Positions 16,484 to 24,652 of a stretch of DNA of 64,000 bases are shown piece by piece. The DNA comes from Thermoanaerobacterales bacterium (GTDB lineage: Bacteria; Bacillota; Thermosediminibacteria; Thermosediminibacterales; Tepidanaerobacteraceae), in contig DUMA01000022.1 in the NCBI GenBank assembly GCA_012840135.1, forward strand, positions 62,001-126,000, in the 5' to 3' direction. Below the pieces are notes generated by a model. The model was given only the letters and a program-made list of their open reading frames with translations. It ran no database searches and was not told the DNA's origin. The translations under genes and the position numbers were made by a program. Position 1 is the stretch's first letter; each line of letters opens with the position of its first letter.

Positions 16484-16569
16484 GGAGAGATTCCCGAGCT
16501 GGCCAAAGGGGGCAGACTGTAAATCTGCTGGCGATGCCTTCGGTGGTTCGAATCCACCTCTCTCCACCA
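16484..16569 (+). tRNA. tRNA-Tyr (GTA)
   Basis: An 86-nt class II tRNA with a long variable arm, acceptor stem GGAGAGA/TCTCTCC, anticodon GTA in loop CTGTAAA, CCA encoded. Confidence 0.95.
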
Positions 16570-16579
16570 TAAATTACGT

Positions 16580-16655
16580 GGGCCATTAGCTCAGTTGGTA
16601 GAGCACCTGACTCTTAATCAGGGTGTCCCGGGTTCGAGTCCCTGATGGCCCACCA
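16580..16655 (+). tRNA. tRNA-Lys (CTT)
   Basis: A 76-nt cloverleaf with acceptor stem GGGCCAT/ATGGCCC and anticodon CTT in loop CTCTTAA, CCA encoded. It is the last gene of the cluster; a terminator follows after 24 bp. Confidence 0.95.
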
Positions 16656-16679
16656 TTATATTTTATAACGTAAAATACT

Positions 16680-16712
16680 AAGACATAGTGTTTTCACTAT
16701 GTCTTTTTATTT
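16680..16712 (+). terminator. Terminator of the tRNA cluster
   Basis: AGACATAGTG and CACTATGTCT form a perfect 10-bp stem with loop TTTT, followed by a T-rich tail. Confidence 0.88.
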
Positions 16713-16849
16713 TTCTTAAAAAAGTAAAATATATTATTGTTTGATATGGTTCGGATGATATTTTATGTTTTGGTGGGAAATATAATTTTAGAATATGAAG
16801 GAAACTGCTATAAAATGTAGAAATATAAATACTTGAAAGGGGGATAAAT

Positions 16850-17899
16850 TTGGACGTAAAACAAAATTTAATAAACATATTAAAACCTGCTGCTGCTTCC
16901 GGCAGTGAAATGATGGAAAACAGCATTATAAAAGAATATCTTAGAAACTTGAGCGACGAAGTCAGAGAAGATAGGCTGGGGAATATAATTAGCCTTAAAA
17001 AAGGCCAGAGCCAAAAGTACAATGTAATGCTGGCAGCTCATATGGATGAAATAGGGCTAATGGTTAAACAGATTGATGAAAGGGGATTTATTAGATTTGC
17101 TTTCATTGGTGGCGTAGACCAGAGAATATTACCCGCCCAGGAGGTAATCATTCATGGTCGCAGAAAAGTACTCGGCGTTATAGGCAACAAGCCGCCTCAT
17201 ATACAGGAACCTGAGGAAAGAAAAAAGGCCATTAAACCCGATGATCTATTTATTGATACAGGGCTATCTGCCGACGAAGTTAAAAAAACAATTCAAGTGG
17301 GGGATTTCATAACGTTTAAAAGAAAGCCTGAAGAATTGCTAAATGACCGCTTTTCATGCAACGCACTGGATGATAGAGCTGGAATAGTAGTGATGCTTCA
17401 GACGCTAAAAGAGCTCGATACAATGAGATTCGATGCAAATGTTTATTCCGTGGCTACTGTGCAGGAAGAAGTGGGTTTAAGAGGTGCGATTGTAAGCAGT
17501 TTCAATATATTCCCGCATATAGGCATTGCCATAGATGTATGTCATGGCAATATGCTGGATGTTCCGGAAGATGAGACACAGTTTTTGGGAAAAGGGCCGG
17601 TTCTGGCTCTTGGGCCCAATATACATCCAAAACTTTTTACAAGATTGAAACAAATAGCAGAAGATAATAACATCCCTTATCAGCTCAATCCGGAACCTTC
17701 TTCTACAGGTACCGACGCATGGGCTATTCAAATCACTAGAGAAGGGATACCTACGGCTCTGGTGTCAATTCCCCTCCGTTACATGCATACAACCGTAGAA
17801 ACCGTATGTTTTGACGACATAAAGAAGGCGGGGCGTCTGCTGGCTTTTTTTATATCTTCATTGAATAAAGAATTGGTGGAGGGGTTGACATGTTATTAA
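16850..17899 (+). CDS. M42 family metallo-aminopeptidase, copy 1
   Basis: A 349-residue cytosolic zinc/cobalt aminopeptidase of the tetrahedral (TET) type, which forms dodecamers degrading peptides. The metal and catalytic residues are present: AHMDEIG (His), ALDDRAG (Asp), [10 protein letters not shown] (catalytic Glu plus ligand Glu), AIDVCHG (Asp) and RYMHTTVE (His). It starts with TTG behind AAAGGGGG. It is the first of three tandem M42 genes, overlapping the second by 10 bp. The 194-bp gap upstream holds only the tRNA terminator and an AT-rich stretch with a possible -10 at 16809. Confidence 0.93.
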   Translation: MDVKQNLINILKPAAASGSEMMENSIIKEYLRNLSDEVREDRLGNIISLKKGQSQKYNVMLAAHMDEIGLMVKQIDERGFIRFAFIGGVDQRILPAQEVIIHGRRKVLGVIGNKPPHIQEPEERKKAIKPDDLFIDTGLSADEVKKTIQVGDFITFKRKPEELLNDRFSCNALDDRAGIVVMLQTLKELDTMRFDANVYSVATVQEEVGLRGAIVSSFNIFPHIGIAIDVCHGNMLDVPEDETQFLGKGPVLALGPNIHPKLFTRLKQIAEDNNIPYQLNPEPSSTGTDAWAIQITREGIPTALVSIPLRYMHTTVETVCFDDIKKAGRLLAFFISSLNKELVEGLTCY

Positions 17900-18906
17900 A
17901 AGAACTCTCGGAAGCTTTCGGCGTATCTGGAGCAGAAGATGAAGTTCGAAATATATTAAAAAGAGAACTTAAAGAAACATGCAGTATTGAAACCGATTCC
18001 CTGGGCAATTTAATATGTAAAAATTTAGATAAAAAAAATAAGCTTAATTTGATGCTATGTGCGCATATGGATGAAGTCGGCCTTATGATAAGGTCCATAG
18101 ACAAAAATGGTTGGTTAAAATTCGATACAGTTGGAGGAATTGATGACAGAATCCTTGTTTCTAAGCAAGTAGTAATAGGGCCCCAAAAGATCAAAGGAGT
18201 AATTGGAGCAAAGGCTATTCATCTACAGGAACCTAAAGAGAGGGATATTCCATTAAAATCAAAAAATCTTTATATAGAAATTGGAGCCAAGGACAGAGAG
18301 GATGCCGAAAAAAAAGTAAGGATAGGAGATTTTGCAACTTTTGACACGGAATTTGAGGTATTGGGCAATAATATTGTTAAAGGAAAGGCACTTGATGACA
18401 GAGTAGGGTGCTATATTATTGCAGAAACTCTCAAAAAGAAGCTGGGTTATTCAATAACCGGAGCATTTACGGTACAGGAAGAAATCGGTGTGAGAGGTTC
18501 TGCTGTAGTTTCTTACAGAATAAATCCCGACGTGGCTATAGTGGTGGAAGGGACTTTTGCTTCGGATGTGCCCGAAACCAAGGAGGAAAATTACAGTACT
18601 ACCATAGGCATGGGACCAGCAATTACCATAATGGATATGACCTATGTGGCCAGTAAAGAGCTTGTAACAAGGGTACTGAAGCTGGCTGATAGCAATGGTA
18701 TTCCTTGCCAGCTGCGTCGAACCACCTTTGGAGGAACCGATGGTGGGAGGATTCATACTTCCAGGGAAGGAATACCAACAATAATAGTATCTGTCCCATG
18801 CAGATATATTCATTCGCCAGTAAGTTTTTGTAGCCTTCTCGATATTAAACACACCATGGAACTCCTGGAATTCATTATAAAAGATTTGGAAGAAAGGGGA
18901 TTGTAG
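17890..18906 (+). CDS. M42 family metallo-aminopeptidase, copy 2
   Basis: A 338-residue paralogue of the preceding gene. Motifs: AHMDEVG, ALDDRVG, VQEEIGVRG, then VVEGTFASD where Glu stands in place of the Asp ligand seen in copies 1 and 3 (a substitution common in M42), and RYIHSPVS. The QEPKER loop before the second domain matches copy 1. ATG 17890 lies inside the end of copy 1 behind GGAGGGG, so translation is coupled. Different copies may assemble into mixed TET particles with broader specificity, as known for archaeal TET enzymes (inference here). Confidence 0.92.
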   Translation: MLLKELSEAFGVSGAEDEVRNILKRELKETCSIETDSLGNLICKNLDKKNKLNLMLCAHMDEVGLMIRSIDKNGWLKFDTVGGIDDRILVSKQVVIGPQKIKGVIGAKAIHLQEPKERDIPLKSKNLYIEIGAKDREDAEKKVRIGDFATFDTEFEVLGNNIVKGKALDDRVGCYIIAETLKKKLGYSITGAFTVQEEIGVRGSAVVSYRINPDVAIVVEGTFASDVPETKEENYSTTIGMGPAITIMDMTYVASKELVTRVLKLADSNGIPCQLRRTTFGGTDGGRIHTSREGIPTIIVSVPCRYIHSPVSFCSLLDIKHTMELLEFIIKDLEERGL

Positions 18907-18907
18907 G

Positions 18908-19885
18908 GTGAAAAAATTACTAAAAGAACTCACCGAAAGCTTTGGTCCTTCGGGCAGCGAAGATAAGATAAGGGAAACCATAATAGAAAGATTAAAACCT
19001 TTTGCGGACTCCATAAAAGTTGATAAAATGGGCAATATTATTGCCCAAAAAGGTACTTCAGGAGAAAGGCTGATGCTGGCAGCCCACATGGATGAAATAG
19101 GGATCATTGTGACAAATATTGATGATAAAGGTTTTTTGAGATTTTCAAATGTGGGGGGTATTTCACCCTTTACTCTAATTGGAGAAAGGGTGATTTTCGC
19201 CAACGGTACTGTAGGGGTTTTTGGCTTGGAAAAAATGGATGATATGAAAGAGCTTAAGATAAACAAAATGTTTCTTGACATCGGAGCTAAATCTGGAGAA
19301 GAAGCAAAACAAAAAATTAAAATTGGCGATATGGGCACGTTTTACAGAGAATGTATCATATCGGGCGATTGTATCATTTCCAAAGCTCTTGATGATAGAG
19401 CAGGATGCGCGGTGCTAATAAAAGTTCTGGAACAGTTAAAAAAACCCAGGTATCAAACCTTTTTCGTATTCACTGTTCAAGAAGAAGTCGGCTTGAGAGG
19501 TGCAAAAACATCGTCTTTTGGAGTAGATCCCGATCTTGCTATAGCTGTGGATGTCACCCCTACAGGTGATACGCCTGAAGCGTCAAAAATGGCCGTGGAG
19601 CTGGGAAAGGGCCCTGCCATAAAAGTTAAAGACAATTCTATAATAAGCCATCCCAGGATCAAGGATGCTCTTATATCAGCGGCCACACAAAAAAAAGTGC
19701 CATACCAGCTTGAAGTGCTGGAATATGGAGGCACAGATTCGGGTGCCATACATTTGAGCCGTTCCGGTGTACCATCGGGAGGATTGTCTATTCCCACAAG
19801 ATATGTTCATACTCCATCGGAAATGGTGAACTTGAAAGATATGTATTTGGCTGTAGAGCTGCTGGCAGGTTTTATCGAAGGATAA
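18908..19885 (+). CDS. M42 family metallo-aminopeptidase, copy 3
   Basis: A 325-residue third paralogue. The ligands are complete: [41 protein letters not shown]. Unlike copies 1 and 2 it lacks the conserved VIG-K-H-QEP loop near residue 105 (it reads [12 protein letters not shown]), so the mouth of its active site probably differs. GTG 18908 follows the stop of copy 2 by 1 bp, with GAAAGGGGA overlapping that stop. It is followed 26 bp later by the PrpR-type regulator, probably in the same transcript. Confidence 0.92.
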   Translation: MKKLLKELTESFGPSGSEDKIRETIIERLKPFADSIKVDKMGNIIAQKGTSGERLMLAAHMDEIGIIVTNIDDKGFLRFSNVGGISPFTLIGERVIFANGTVGVFGLEKMDDMKELKINKMFLDIGAKSGEEAKQKIKIGDMGTFYRECIISGDCIISKALDDRAGCAVLIKVLEQLKKPRYQTFFVFTVQEEVGLRGAKTSSFGVDPDLAIAVDVTPTGDTPEASKMAVELGKGPAIKVKDNSIISHPRIKDALISAATQKKVPYQLEVLEYGGTDSGAIHLSRSGVPSGGLSIPTRYVHTPSEMVNLKDMYLAVELLAGFIEG

Positions 19886-19911
19886 GAACCGTCCAGAAGG
19901 AGGGATACCCT

Positions 19912-21816
19912 ATAGATTCAAAAATAGCTCTTATCTCACCTTATCCGGAACTTACGCAAATAGTAAAGAGCGTTTCCAGGGAGATGGGGGAAGATATAAT
20001 AATCGCCGAGGCTTTTCTGGAAGATGGCGTAAAAGAAGCAAGAGAACTTATCCGTAGAAATAACGTGAAGGTGATTATAAGCCGGGGGGCAACGGGTGCC
20101 TTAATCAAAAAAAATGTGGAAGTACCGGTGGTAAGTATCGAAATTACCGACTTTGATGTTTTTCTTGCGATATATGAATCCACGGCAAAACACGATTCCA
20201 TAGGTTTTTTTGGTTATGATTATAAAAAAGGGCATTTTAATTTCGATTTGTTTTCCAGGATATTAAATAGAAAAATCAATTATTTTTACTACAAAACAGA
20301 TTTAGAATTAAAAAAAATGCTTGAAAAAGCCAGGGATCAGGGCATAACTATGGCCATTGGTACTGGAGCCTGTATCCTTGCGGAAGCTGCAAAGCTGGGC
20401 ATGGAAGGAAGACTGGTTTTGTCAAACAGGTCTTCGGTAATGCAGGCCATAAATACAGCAAAAAACATATGTTCGGCATTGGAAAAGGACGATGCCCAGA
20501 GGGAACTAATGAAAACCCTGTTGAATTATTCTTATGAAGGCATTATTGTGCTGGATGAAGATAGAAGAATAATTCTGTTCAATCCAAAAGCGGAAAAACT
20601 CCTTGATATTTCAGCCGAAGAAATATTGTCAAAAAAAATACAGGATGTCAATTTGCCTAATATAAATAGGATACTCGAAATGGGTGAACCGGCTCTGCAA
20701 AAAATAATTGAGATAAATAAGATTAAGCTCCTGGTTAATAGAGCAAATATCAATGTTAACAGTCAAAAGCGAGGAACTGTCGTAACTTTTCAAGAGATAT
20801 CAAGAATACAGGAGTTAGAAAAAAATATTCGCGAAGAACTTTATAAAAAAGGACTGACTTCATCGTATTGTTTTGAAGATATAATTGGAAGCAGCAGATT
20901 GCTAAAGGAAACTATAGAAATGGCCAGGAAATACAGTAAAACTAACTCTACGGTGCTGATAATAGGTGAGAGTGGTACAGGCAAGGAGTTATTCGCCAAC
21001 AGCATACATGCAGCAAGTTCAAGAGGTAACGGCCCTTTTGTGGCAGTGAACTGTGCGGCACTGCCCGAAAGTCTTCTGGAAAGCGAGCTGTTTGGATATG
21101 AAGAAGGGGCTTTTACCGGAGCCAAGAAAGGCGGAAAAATCGGCTTATTTGAACTGGCTCATGGAGGCAGCCTTTTTTTGGACGAGATTGGTGAAATGCC
21201 GCTGGGCTTGCAGGCGCAAATACTCCGGGTGCTTCAGGAAAAGAAAGTAATGAGACTGGGCGGCAATAAATTAATCCCGGTGGATGTAAGGATAATAGCT
21301 GCTACAAATATGGATCTCAAGAAGAGAATACAGGAGGGGAAATTTCGTTCAGACCTCTTTTACAGGTTAAATATTCTGACTCTCAAGATTCCATCTCTTA
21401 GGGAAAGACCCGAAGATATAATCCCTTTGGCAGAACATTTTATTGAAAGTTTTTCTAATACTTATAACAAAAAAGTATGTAGTAATCTTAGCAAAGCAGT
21501 TATAGAATACCTTCAATCTTATAATTGGCCGGGAAATATTAGAGAACTTAAAAATTTAATGGAAAAATGTGTAGTCTTGACTGAAAAAAAAGAATTGGAT
21601 ATAAATTTAATCAAAAACCTCATTACCGAATCGAATATATTCGTGGATACTACTGTTAGGAAAAAAATATCTATAAATATAAGCACGTTTGAAGATATGG
21701 AAAATCAAATCATTGAGCAATTGAACAAAATATACGATGGCAATAAAGCCATGTTGGCAAAAGAACTTGGTATAAGCAGAACAACGCTTTGGAAAAAATT
21801 GAAGAAAAAACATTAA
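19912..21816 (+). CDS. PrpR-type sigma-54-dependent activator (PrpR_N-PAS-AAA+-Fis), apparent AUA start
   Basis: About 634 residues. Residues 1-190 are a PrpR_N sensor domain ([11 protein letters not shown] at the start), 200-310 a PAS domain, about 330-560 the sigma-54 AAA+ domain (Walker A GESGTGKE, the sigma-54 contact GAFTGA, Walker [10 protein letters not shown]), and the last 40 a Fis-type helix-turn-helix ([19 protein letters not shown]). The first ATG, 19984, has no ribosome site and would cut 24 conserved residues; AAGGAGGG at 19897-19904 lies 7 bp before ATA 19912, in frame at the position where homologues begin. No ATG, GTG or TTG is available there. It ends 3 bp before a sigma-54 promoter that it presumably activates. 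Confidence 0.9.
   Translation: MDSKIALISPYPELTQIVKSVSREMGEDIIIAEAFLEDGVKEARELIRRNNVKVIISRGATGALIKKNVEVPVVSIEITDFDVFLAIYESTAKHDSIGFFGYDYKKGHFNFDLFSRILNRKINYFYYKTDLELKKMLEKARDQGITMAIGTGACILAEAAKLGMEGRLVLSNRSSVMQAINTAKNICSALEKDDAQRELMKTLLNYSYEGIIVLDEDRRIILFNPKAEKLLDISAEEILSKKIQDVNLPNINRILEMGEPALQKIIEINKIKLLVNRANINVNSQKRGTVVTFQEISRIQELEKNIREELYKKGLTSSYCFEDIIGSSRLLKETIEMARKYSKTNSTVLIIGESGTGKELFANSIHAASSRGNGPFVAVNCAALPESLLESELFGYEEGAFTGAKKGGKIGLFELAHGGSLFLDEIGEMPLGLQAQILRVLQEKKVMRLGGNKLIPVDVRIIAATNMDLKKRIQEGKFRSDLFYRLNILTLKIPSLRERPEDIIPLAEHFIESFSNTYNKKVCSNLSKAVIEYLQSYNWPGNIRELKNLMEKCVVLTEKKELDINLIKNLITESNIFVDTTVRKKISINISTFEDMENQIIEQLNKIYDGNKAMLAKELGISRTTLWKKLKKKH
21737..21752 (+). promoter_or_regulatory. 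Possible activator site (inverted repeat)
   Basis: ATGGC-AATAAA-GCCAT, a perfect 5-bp inverted repeat inside the end of the regulator gene, about 70 bp before the -24 element, where enhancer sites of sigma-54 activators usually lie. It could equally be chance coding sequence. Confidence 0.2.
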
Positions 21817-21818
21817 GA

Positions 21819-21834
21819 TGGTACGATTTATGCA
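21819..21834 (+). promoter_or_regulatory. Sigma-54 (-24/-12) promoter
   Basis: TGGTACG-ATTT-ATGCA matches the sigma-54 consensus TGGCACG-N4-TTGCA at 14 of 16 positions counting free bases, with the invariant GG (21820-21821) and GC (21832-21833) at correct spacing. It begins 3 bp after the stop of the AAA+ activator and 48 bp before the ferredoxin start. Confidence 0.88.
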
Positions 21835-21881
21835 TGAATAATATATTTAATTAAAGTATTTTAAAAAATTGGAGGTTTGCC

Positions 21882-22094
21882 ATGAAGAAGCAATATACCA
21901 TATCCATCAATGAAAAAAGATGTAAAAAATGCGGAATATGCGTGGCTTTTTGTCCAAAAAATGTCCTTGAAATCAATATTAATACTGTTCCAAAGGTTAC
22001 TTCACCTGACGCATGTATAGGTTGCAACTGGTGCTATCTACGCTGCCCTGAGATAGCAATTTTTGTTGAAAAAAGGGAAGAGGAGGCGGTTTAA
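21882..22094 (+). CDS. 2-oxoacid:ferredoxin oxidoreductase, ferredoxin (delta) subunit, set 1
   Basis: A 70-residue protein with two 4Fe-4S motifs, CKKCGICVAFCP and CIGCNWCYLRCP, passing electrons out of the oxidoreductase to free ferredoxin. It is the first gene of the sigma-54-driven operon, with GGAGG before the ATG, and its stop overlaps the alpha-subunit ATG by one base. It resembles the KorD subunit of four-subunit enzymes; the same order delta-alpha-beta-gamma recurs at 62090-59396 on the other strand. Confidence 0.93.
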   Translation: MKKQYTISINEKRCKKCGICVAFCPKNVLEININTVPKVTSPDACIGCNWCYLRCPEIAIFVEKREEEAV

Positions 22095-23227
22095 TGACAG
22101 GGGAAGTTAAATTTTTGCAGGGCAATGAAGCATGTTTTGAAGGGGCTCTCAAAGCCGGTGCCAGATTTTATGCAGGCTACCCCATAACCCCTTCATCGGA
22201 AATTGCAGAAATGGCATCTCAAAGGCTACCTGCCGTTGGTGGAGTTTTTATTCAAATGGAAGATGAACTGGCGAGCATGGCTGCTCTGGTTGGTGCTTCC
22301 ATGGCCGGAGCCAAGGCCTTTACTGCTACCAGCGGTCCGGGGTTTTCCCTGATGCAGGAAAATCTGGGCCTGGCTATCATGACCGAAGCCCCCTGTGTAG
22401 TTATTAATGTGCAAAGGAGCGGGCCCAGTACAGGCCTTGCTACAAAACCGGCTCAGGCAGATGTTATGCAGGCAAGATGGGGGACACACGGCGATCATGC
22501 TATAATAACCTTATGTCCAACTTCGGTACAAGAATGTTATGATCTCATGATTTACGCCTTTAATTTTTCTGAAAAATTTAGAACACCAGTAATCTTTTTA
22601 TCCGACGAAATAGTAGGTCATATGAGGGAAAAAGTGGTTTTAAGAGATGATATTCCGGTAATCAACAGGCCTTTTCCCCAGGGAGATCCCAAACAGTACA
22701 TGCCTTATAAGCCCGGAGAAAACAAGGTTCCTCCGATGGCTTATTTCGGAAGTGAATATGTTTTTCATGCATCAAGTTCAATGCACGATGAAACGGGTTA
22801 TCCCAACAATACCGCACAAAATGCCGATAAAGTGATTAGAAGGCTTTATGAAAAAATCTACGATCACCGCGATGAAATTTCTATAATAAAGGAATTTGAA
22901 ACAAAAGATGCCGATGTGCTTTTTATATCTTTCGGATCTGCCGCCCGCAGCTCACGAGAAGCGGTAAATATGATGAGAAAAGATGGTATAAAAGCAGGTT
23001 TGTTGCAAATAAATACCATCTGGCCTTTCCCGGACAAGAAAGTACGGCAGTTAATTTCACACGCTAAAGTAGTTTTGGTTCCAGAAATGAACCTCGGTCA
23101 GATCATAAACGAGGTTAGGAAACTTTCCGAGGGAAAGCCGGTATTTGGTGTAAATAAAGTTGACAGCACCATCATAACGCCCGGTGAAATTGTAAATAAA
23201 GCAAAGGAGGTTTTGCAAAATGCCTAA
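22094..23227 (+). CDS. 2-oxoacid:ferredoxin oxidoreductase alpha subunit, set 1
   Basis: A 377-residue subunit of the CoA-acylating enzyme that turns a 2-oxoacid into acyl-CoA, CO2 and reduced ferredoxin. It shows the conserved GNEACFEGALKAG at the N-terminus, YPITPSSEIAE, FIQMEDELASM and TSGPGFSL, typical of the KorA/VorB class. It overlaps the beta gene by 8 bp. By eye it is roughly 60% identical to the set 2 alpha subunit in its first 130 residues. The adjacent aminotransferase points to a 2-oxoacid derived from an amino acid; the exact substrate is open. Confidence 0.92.
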   Translation: MTGEVKFLQGNEACFEGALKAGARFYAGYPITPSSEIAEMASQRLPAVGGVFIQMEDELASMAALVGASMAGAKAFTATSGPGFSLMQENLGLAIMTEAPCVVINVQRSGPSTGLATKPAQADVMQARWGTHGDHAIITLCPTSVQECYDLMIYAFNFSEKFRTPVIFLSDEIVGHMREKVVLRDDIPVINRPFPQGDPKQYMPYKPGENKVPPMAYFGSEYVFHASSSMHDETGYPNNTAQNADKVIRRLYEKIYDHRDEISIIKEFETKDADVLFISFGSAARSSREAVNMMRKDGIKAGLLQINTIWPFPDKKVRQLISHAKVVLVPEMNLGQIINEVRKLSEGKPVFGVNKVDSTIITPGEIVNKAKEVLQNA

Positions 23228-24056
23228 GAAGATATTCGACTATATAATTGAAGACAGATTGCCATTTTTCTGGTGCGAGGGGTGCGGTAACGGCATAATA
23301 CTCAAATCTATCGCAAAGGCTTTTGCTGACCTTGACCTGGATCCAAAAAATGTGGTGGTTGTAACGGGTATAGGATGCTGGGGGAAAGCTGACGATTATC
23401 TATCTACTAACAGCCTGCATGTTACCCACGGTCGAGCCCTGGCGGCAGCAACGGGTGTGAAAGCAGTAAATCCGGAACTTAAAGTAATTGCACTTATGGG
23501 GGATGGGGATGGGCTGACAATAGGCGGAAATCATTTCATCCATGCGGCCCGCAGAAATATGGACATTACTGCAATCATATCCAATAATTTTAACTATGGT
23601 ATGACTGGCGGGCAGTATTCCGGCACCACTCCTGAACCGAGTTTTACCAGCACATCGAGATATGGTTCTATTGAACCTCCTTTTGATATATGCGCTCTGG
23701 CTAAAGCAGCAGGTGCTCCATACGTGGCCAGGGCAACGGTGTACCATGTAAATCTTCTTGAAAAGTACATCAAAAATGCAATTCTCAAAAAAGGTTTTTC
23801 GGTGGTGGATGTTATTAATATTTGTCCTACGTATTACGGCAGATTTAATAAATTGAAATCCCCGGTAGATATGATGAATTGGCTGAAGAATAACGCCACC
23901 ACAAAACTCGAAGAAGGGGATATTTATAATAACAAATTTGCCATAGGTGAATTCGTCAATGAAGATAAACTTGATTTTTCTACTAAATATGCCAGTATAC
24001 AAAAAAATGCCCGTGAACTATCGATACATTTGGAGCAGGATTTAAGCGGAAGATAA
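23220..24056 (+). CDS. 2-oxoacid:ferredoxin oxidoreductase beta subunit, set 1
   Basis: A 278-residue thiamine-diphosphate-binding subunit. The ThDP/Mg motif GDGDGLTIGGNHFIHAARRN ends in SNNFNYGMTGGQYS, as in the family. The cysteine motifs that hold the internal 4Fe-4S cluster are kept but altered: FWCEGCGNG instead of the usual WCPGC, and TGIGCWG where SGIGCSS is usual and is present in set 2. These replacements lie near the active site and suggest a different substrate from set 2. Confidence 0.92.
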   Translation: MPKKIFDYIIEDRLPFFWCEGCGNGIILKSIAKAFADLDLDPKNVVVVTGIGCWGKADDYLSTNSLHVTHGRALAAATGVKAVNPELKVIALMGDGDGLTIGGNHFIHAARRNMDITAIISNNFNYGMTGGQYSGTTPEPSFTSTSRYGSIEPPFDICALAKAAGAPYVARATVYHVNLLEKYIKNAILKKGFSVVDVINICPTYYGRFNKLKSPVDMMNWLKNNATTKLEEGDIYNNKFAIGEFVNEDKLDFSTKYASIQKNARELSIHLEQDLSGR

Positions 24057-24069
24057 GGAGGGAGTTTTT

Positions 24070-24618
24070 TTGAAAACAAGAACCGAAATTGTTTTGGCAG
24101 GAGTTGGAGGTCAGGGTTTGATTCTGATAGGCAAGATAGTAGGTGAAGCAGCAGCTTTGTTTGAGGGTAAAAACGCCGTTCAAACTCAATCTTATGGTGT
24201 GGCTTCCCGGGGAGGTTTTTCCAAATCGGAAATTGTAATCTCCAATGAAGAGGTGGCGTACCCGGAAGTTCTGGAACCCGACCTGGTGCTTGCTTTATCC
24301 CAGCAGTCTTATGACATGTACCGCAGCAAAATCGGAAAGGATAGCCTGCTTGTATACGACAGCGATACGATAAGACAAGGGGAATGTTCCGGAATAGCTT
24401 TAGGGTACCCAATAACCAGTACCGCGGTAAATCTCCACAACTTGAAAATATTGAATATGATTGCCCTCGGCATTCTGGCAAGGCTGGGCGCTTCCAGGTC
24501 AAACATCGCCGATTTTCCATCTTACAACAGTTTGAAAAAATCCCTGGAACAAAACACACCGGCACAATACAGGAATCTAAACCTTGAAGCCTTCGAGCGA
24601 GGCTTTAAAATGGTTTAA
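24070..24618 (+). CDS. 2-oxoacid:ferredoxin oxidoreductase gamma subunit, set 1
   Basis: A 182-residue subunit that completes the four-subunit enzyme. It has the family's AGVGGQGLILIGKIVGEAA at the N-terminus and QSYGVASRGGFSKSEIVIS near residue 40. It starts with TTG behind AAGGAGGG, 13 bp after the beta gene. The family's CoA-binding role is established; nothing is missing here. Confidence 0.92.
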   Translation: MKTRTEIVLAGVGGQGLILIGKIVGEAAALFEGKNAVQTQSYGVASRGGFSKSEIVISNEEVAYPEVLEPDLVLALSQQSYDMYRSKIGKDSLLVYDSDTIRQGECSGIALGYPITSTAVNLHNLKILNMIALGILARLGASRSNIADFPSYNSLKKSLEQNTPAQYRNLNLEAFERGFKMV

Positions 24619-24652
24619 CCTCTATTATCTTTTTTTAAGGGGGCCAAGCAAA

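Noticed and set aside
16329-16586. Open frames of 70-85 codons on the minus strand across the tRNA cluster
   Set aside because: They are antisense to the tRNAs; such products (with RRWDSNPQPADYKSAALP-like text) are well-known false proteins from tRNA regions.
20461-20476. AACATATGTTCG, close to the Gram-positive LexA box
   Set aside because: It is deep within the coding sequence of the PrpR-type gene, far from any promoter; probably chance in AT-rich DNA.
23400-24565. Long minus-strand open frames (200 and 213 codons) in the oxidoreductase operon
   Set aside because: They lie opposite clearly conserved beta and gamma subunit genes, have no ribosome sites and match no family.
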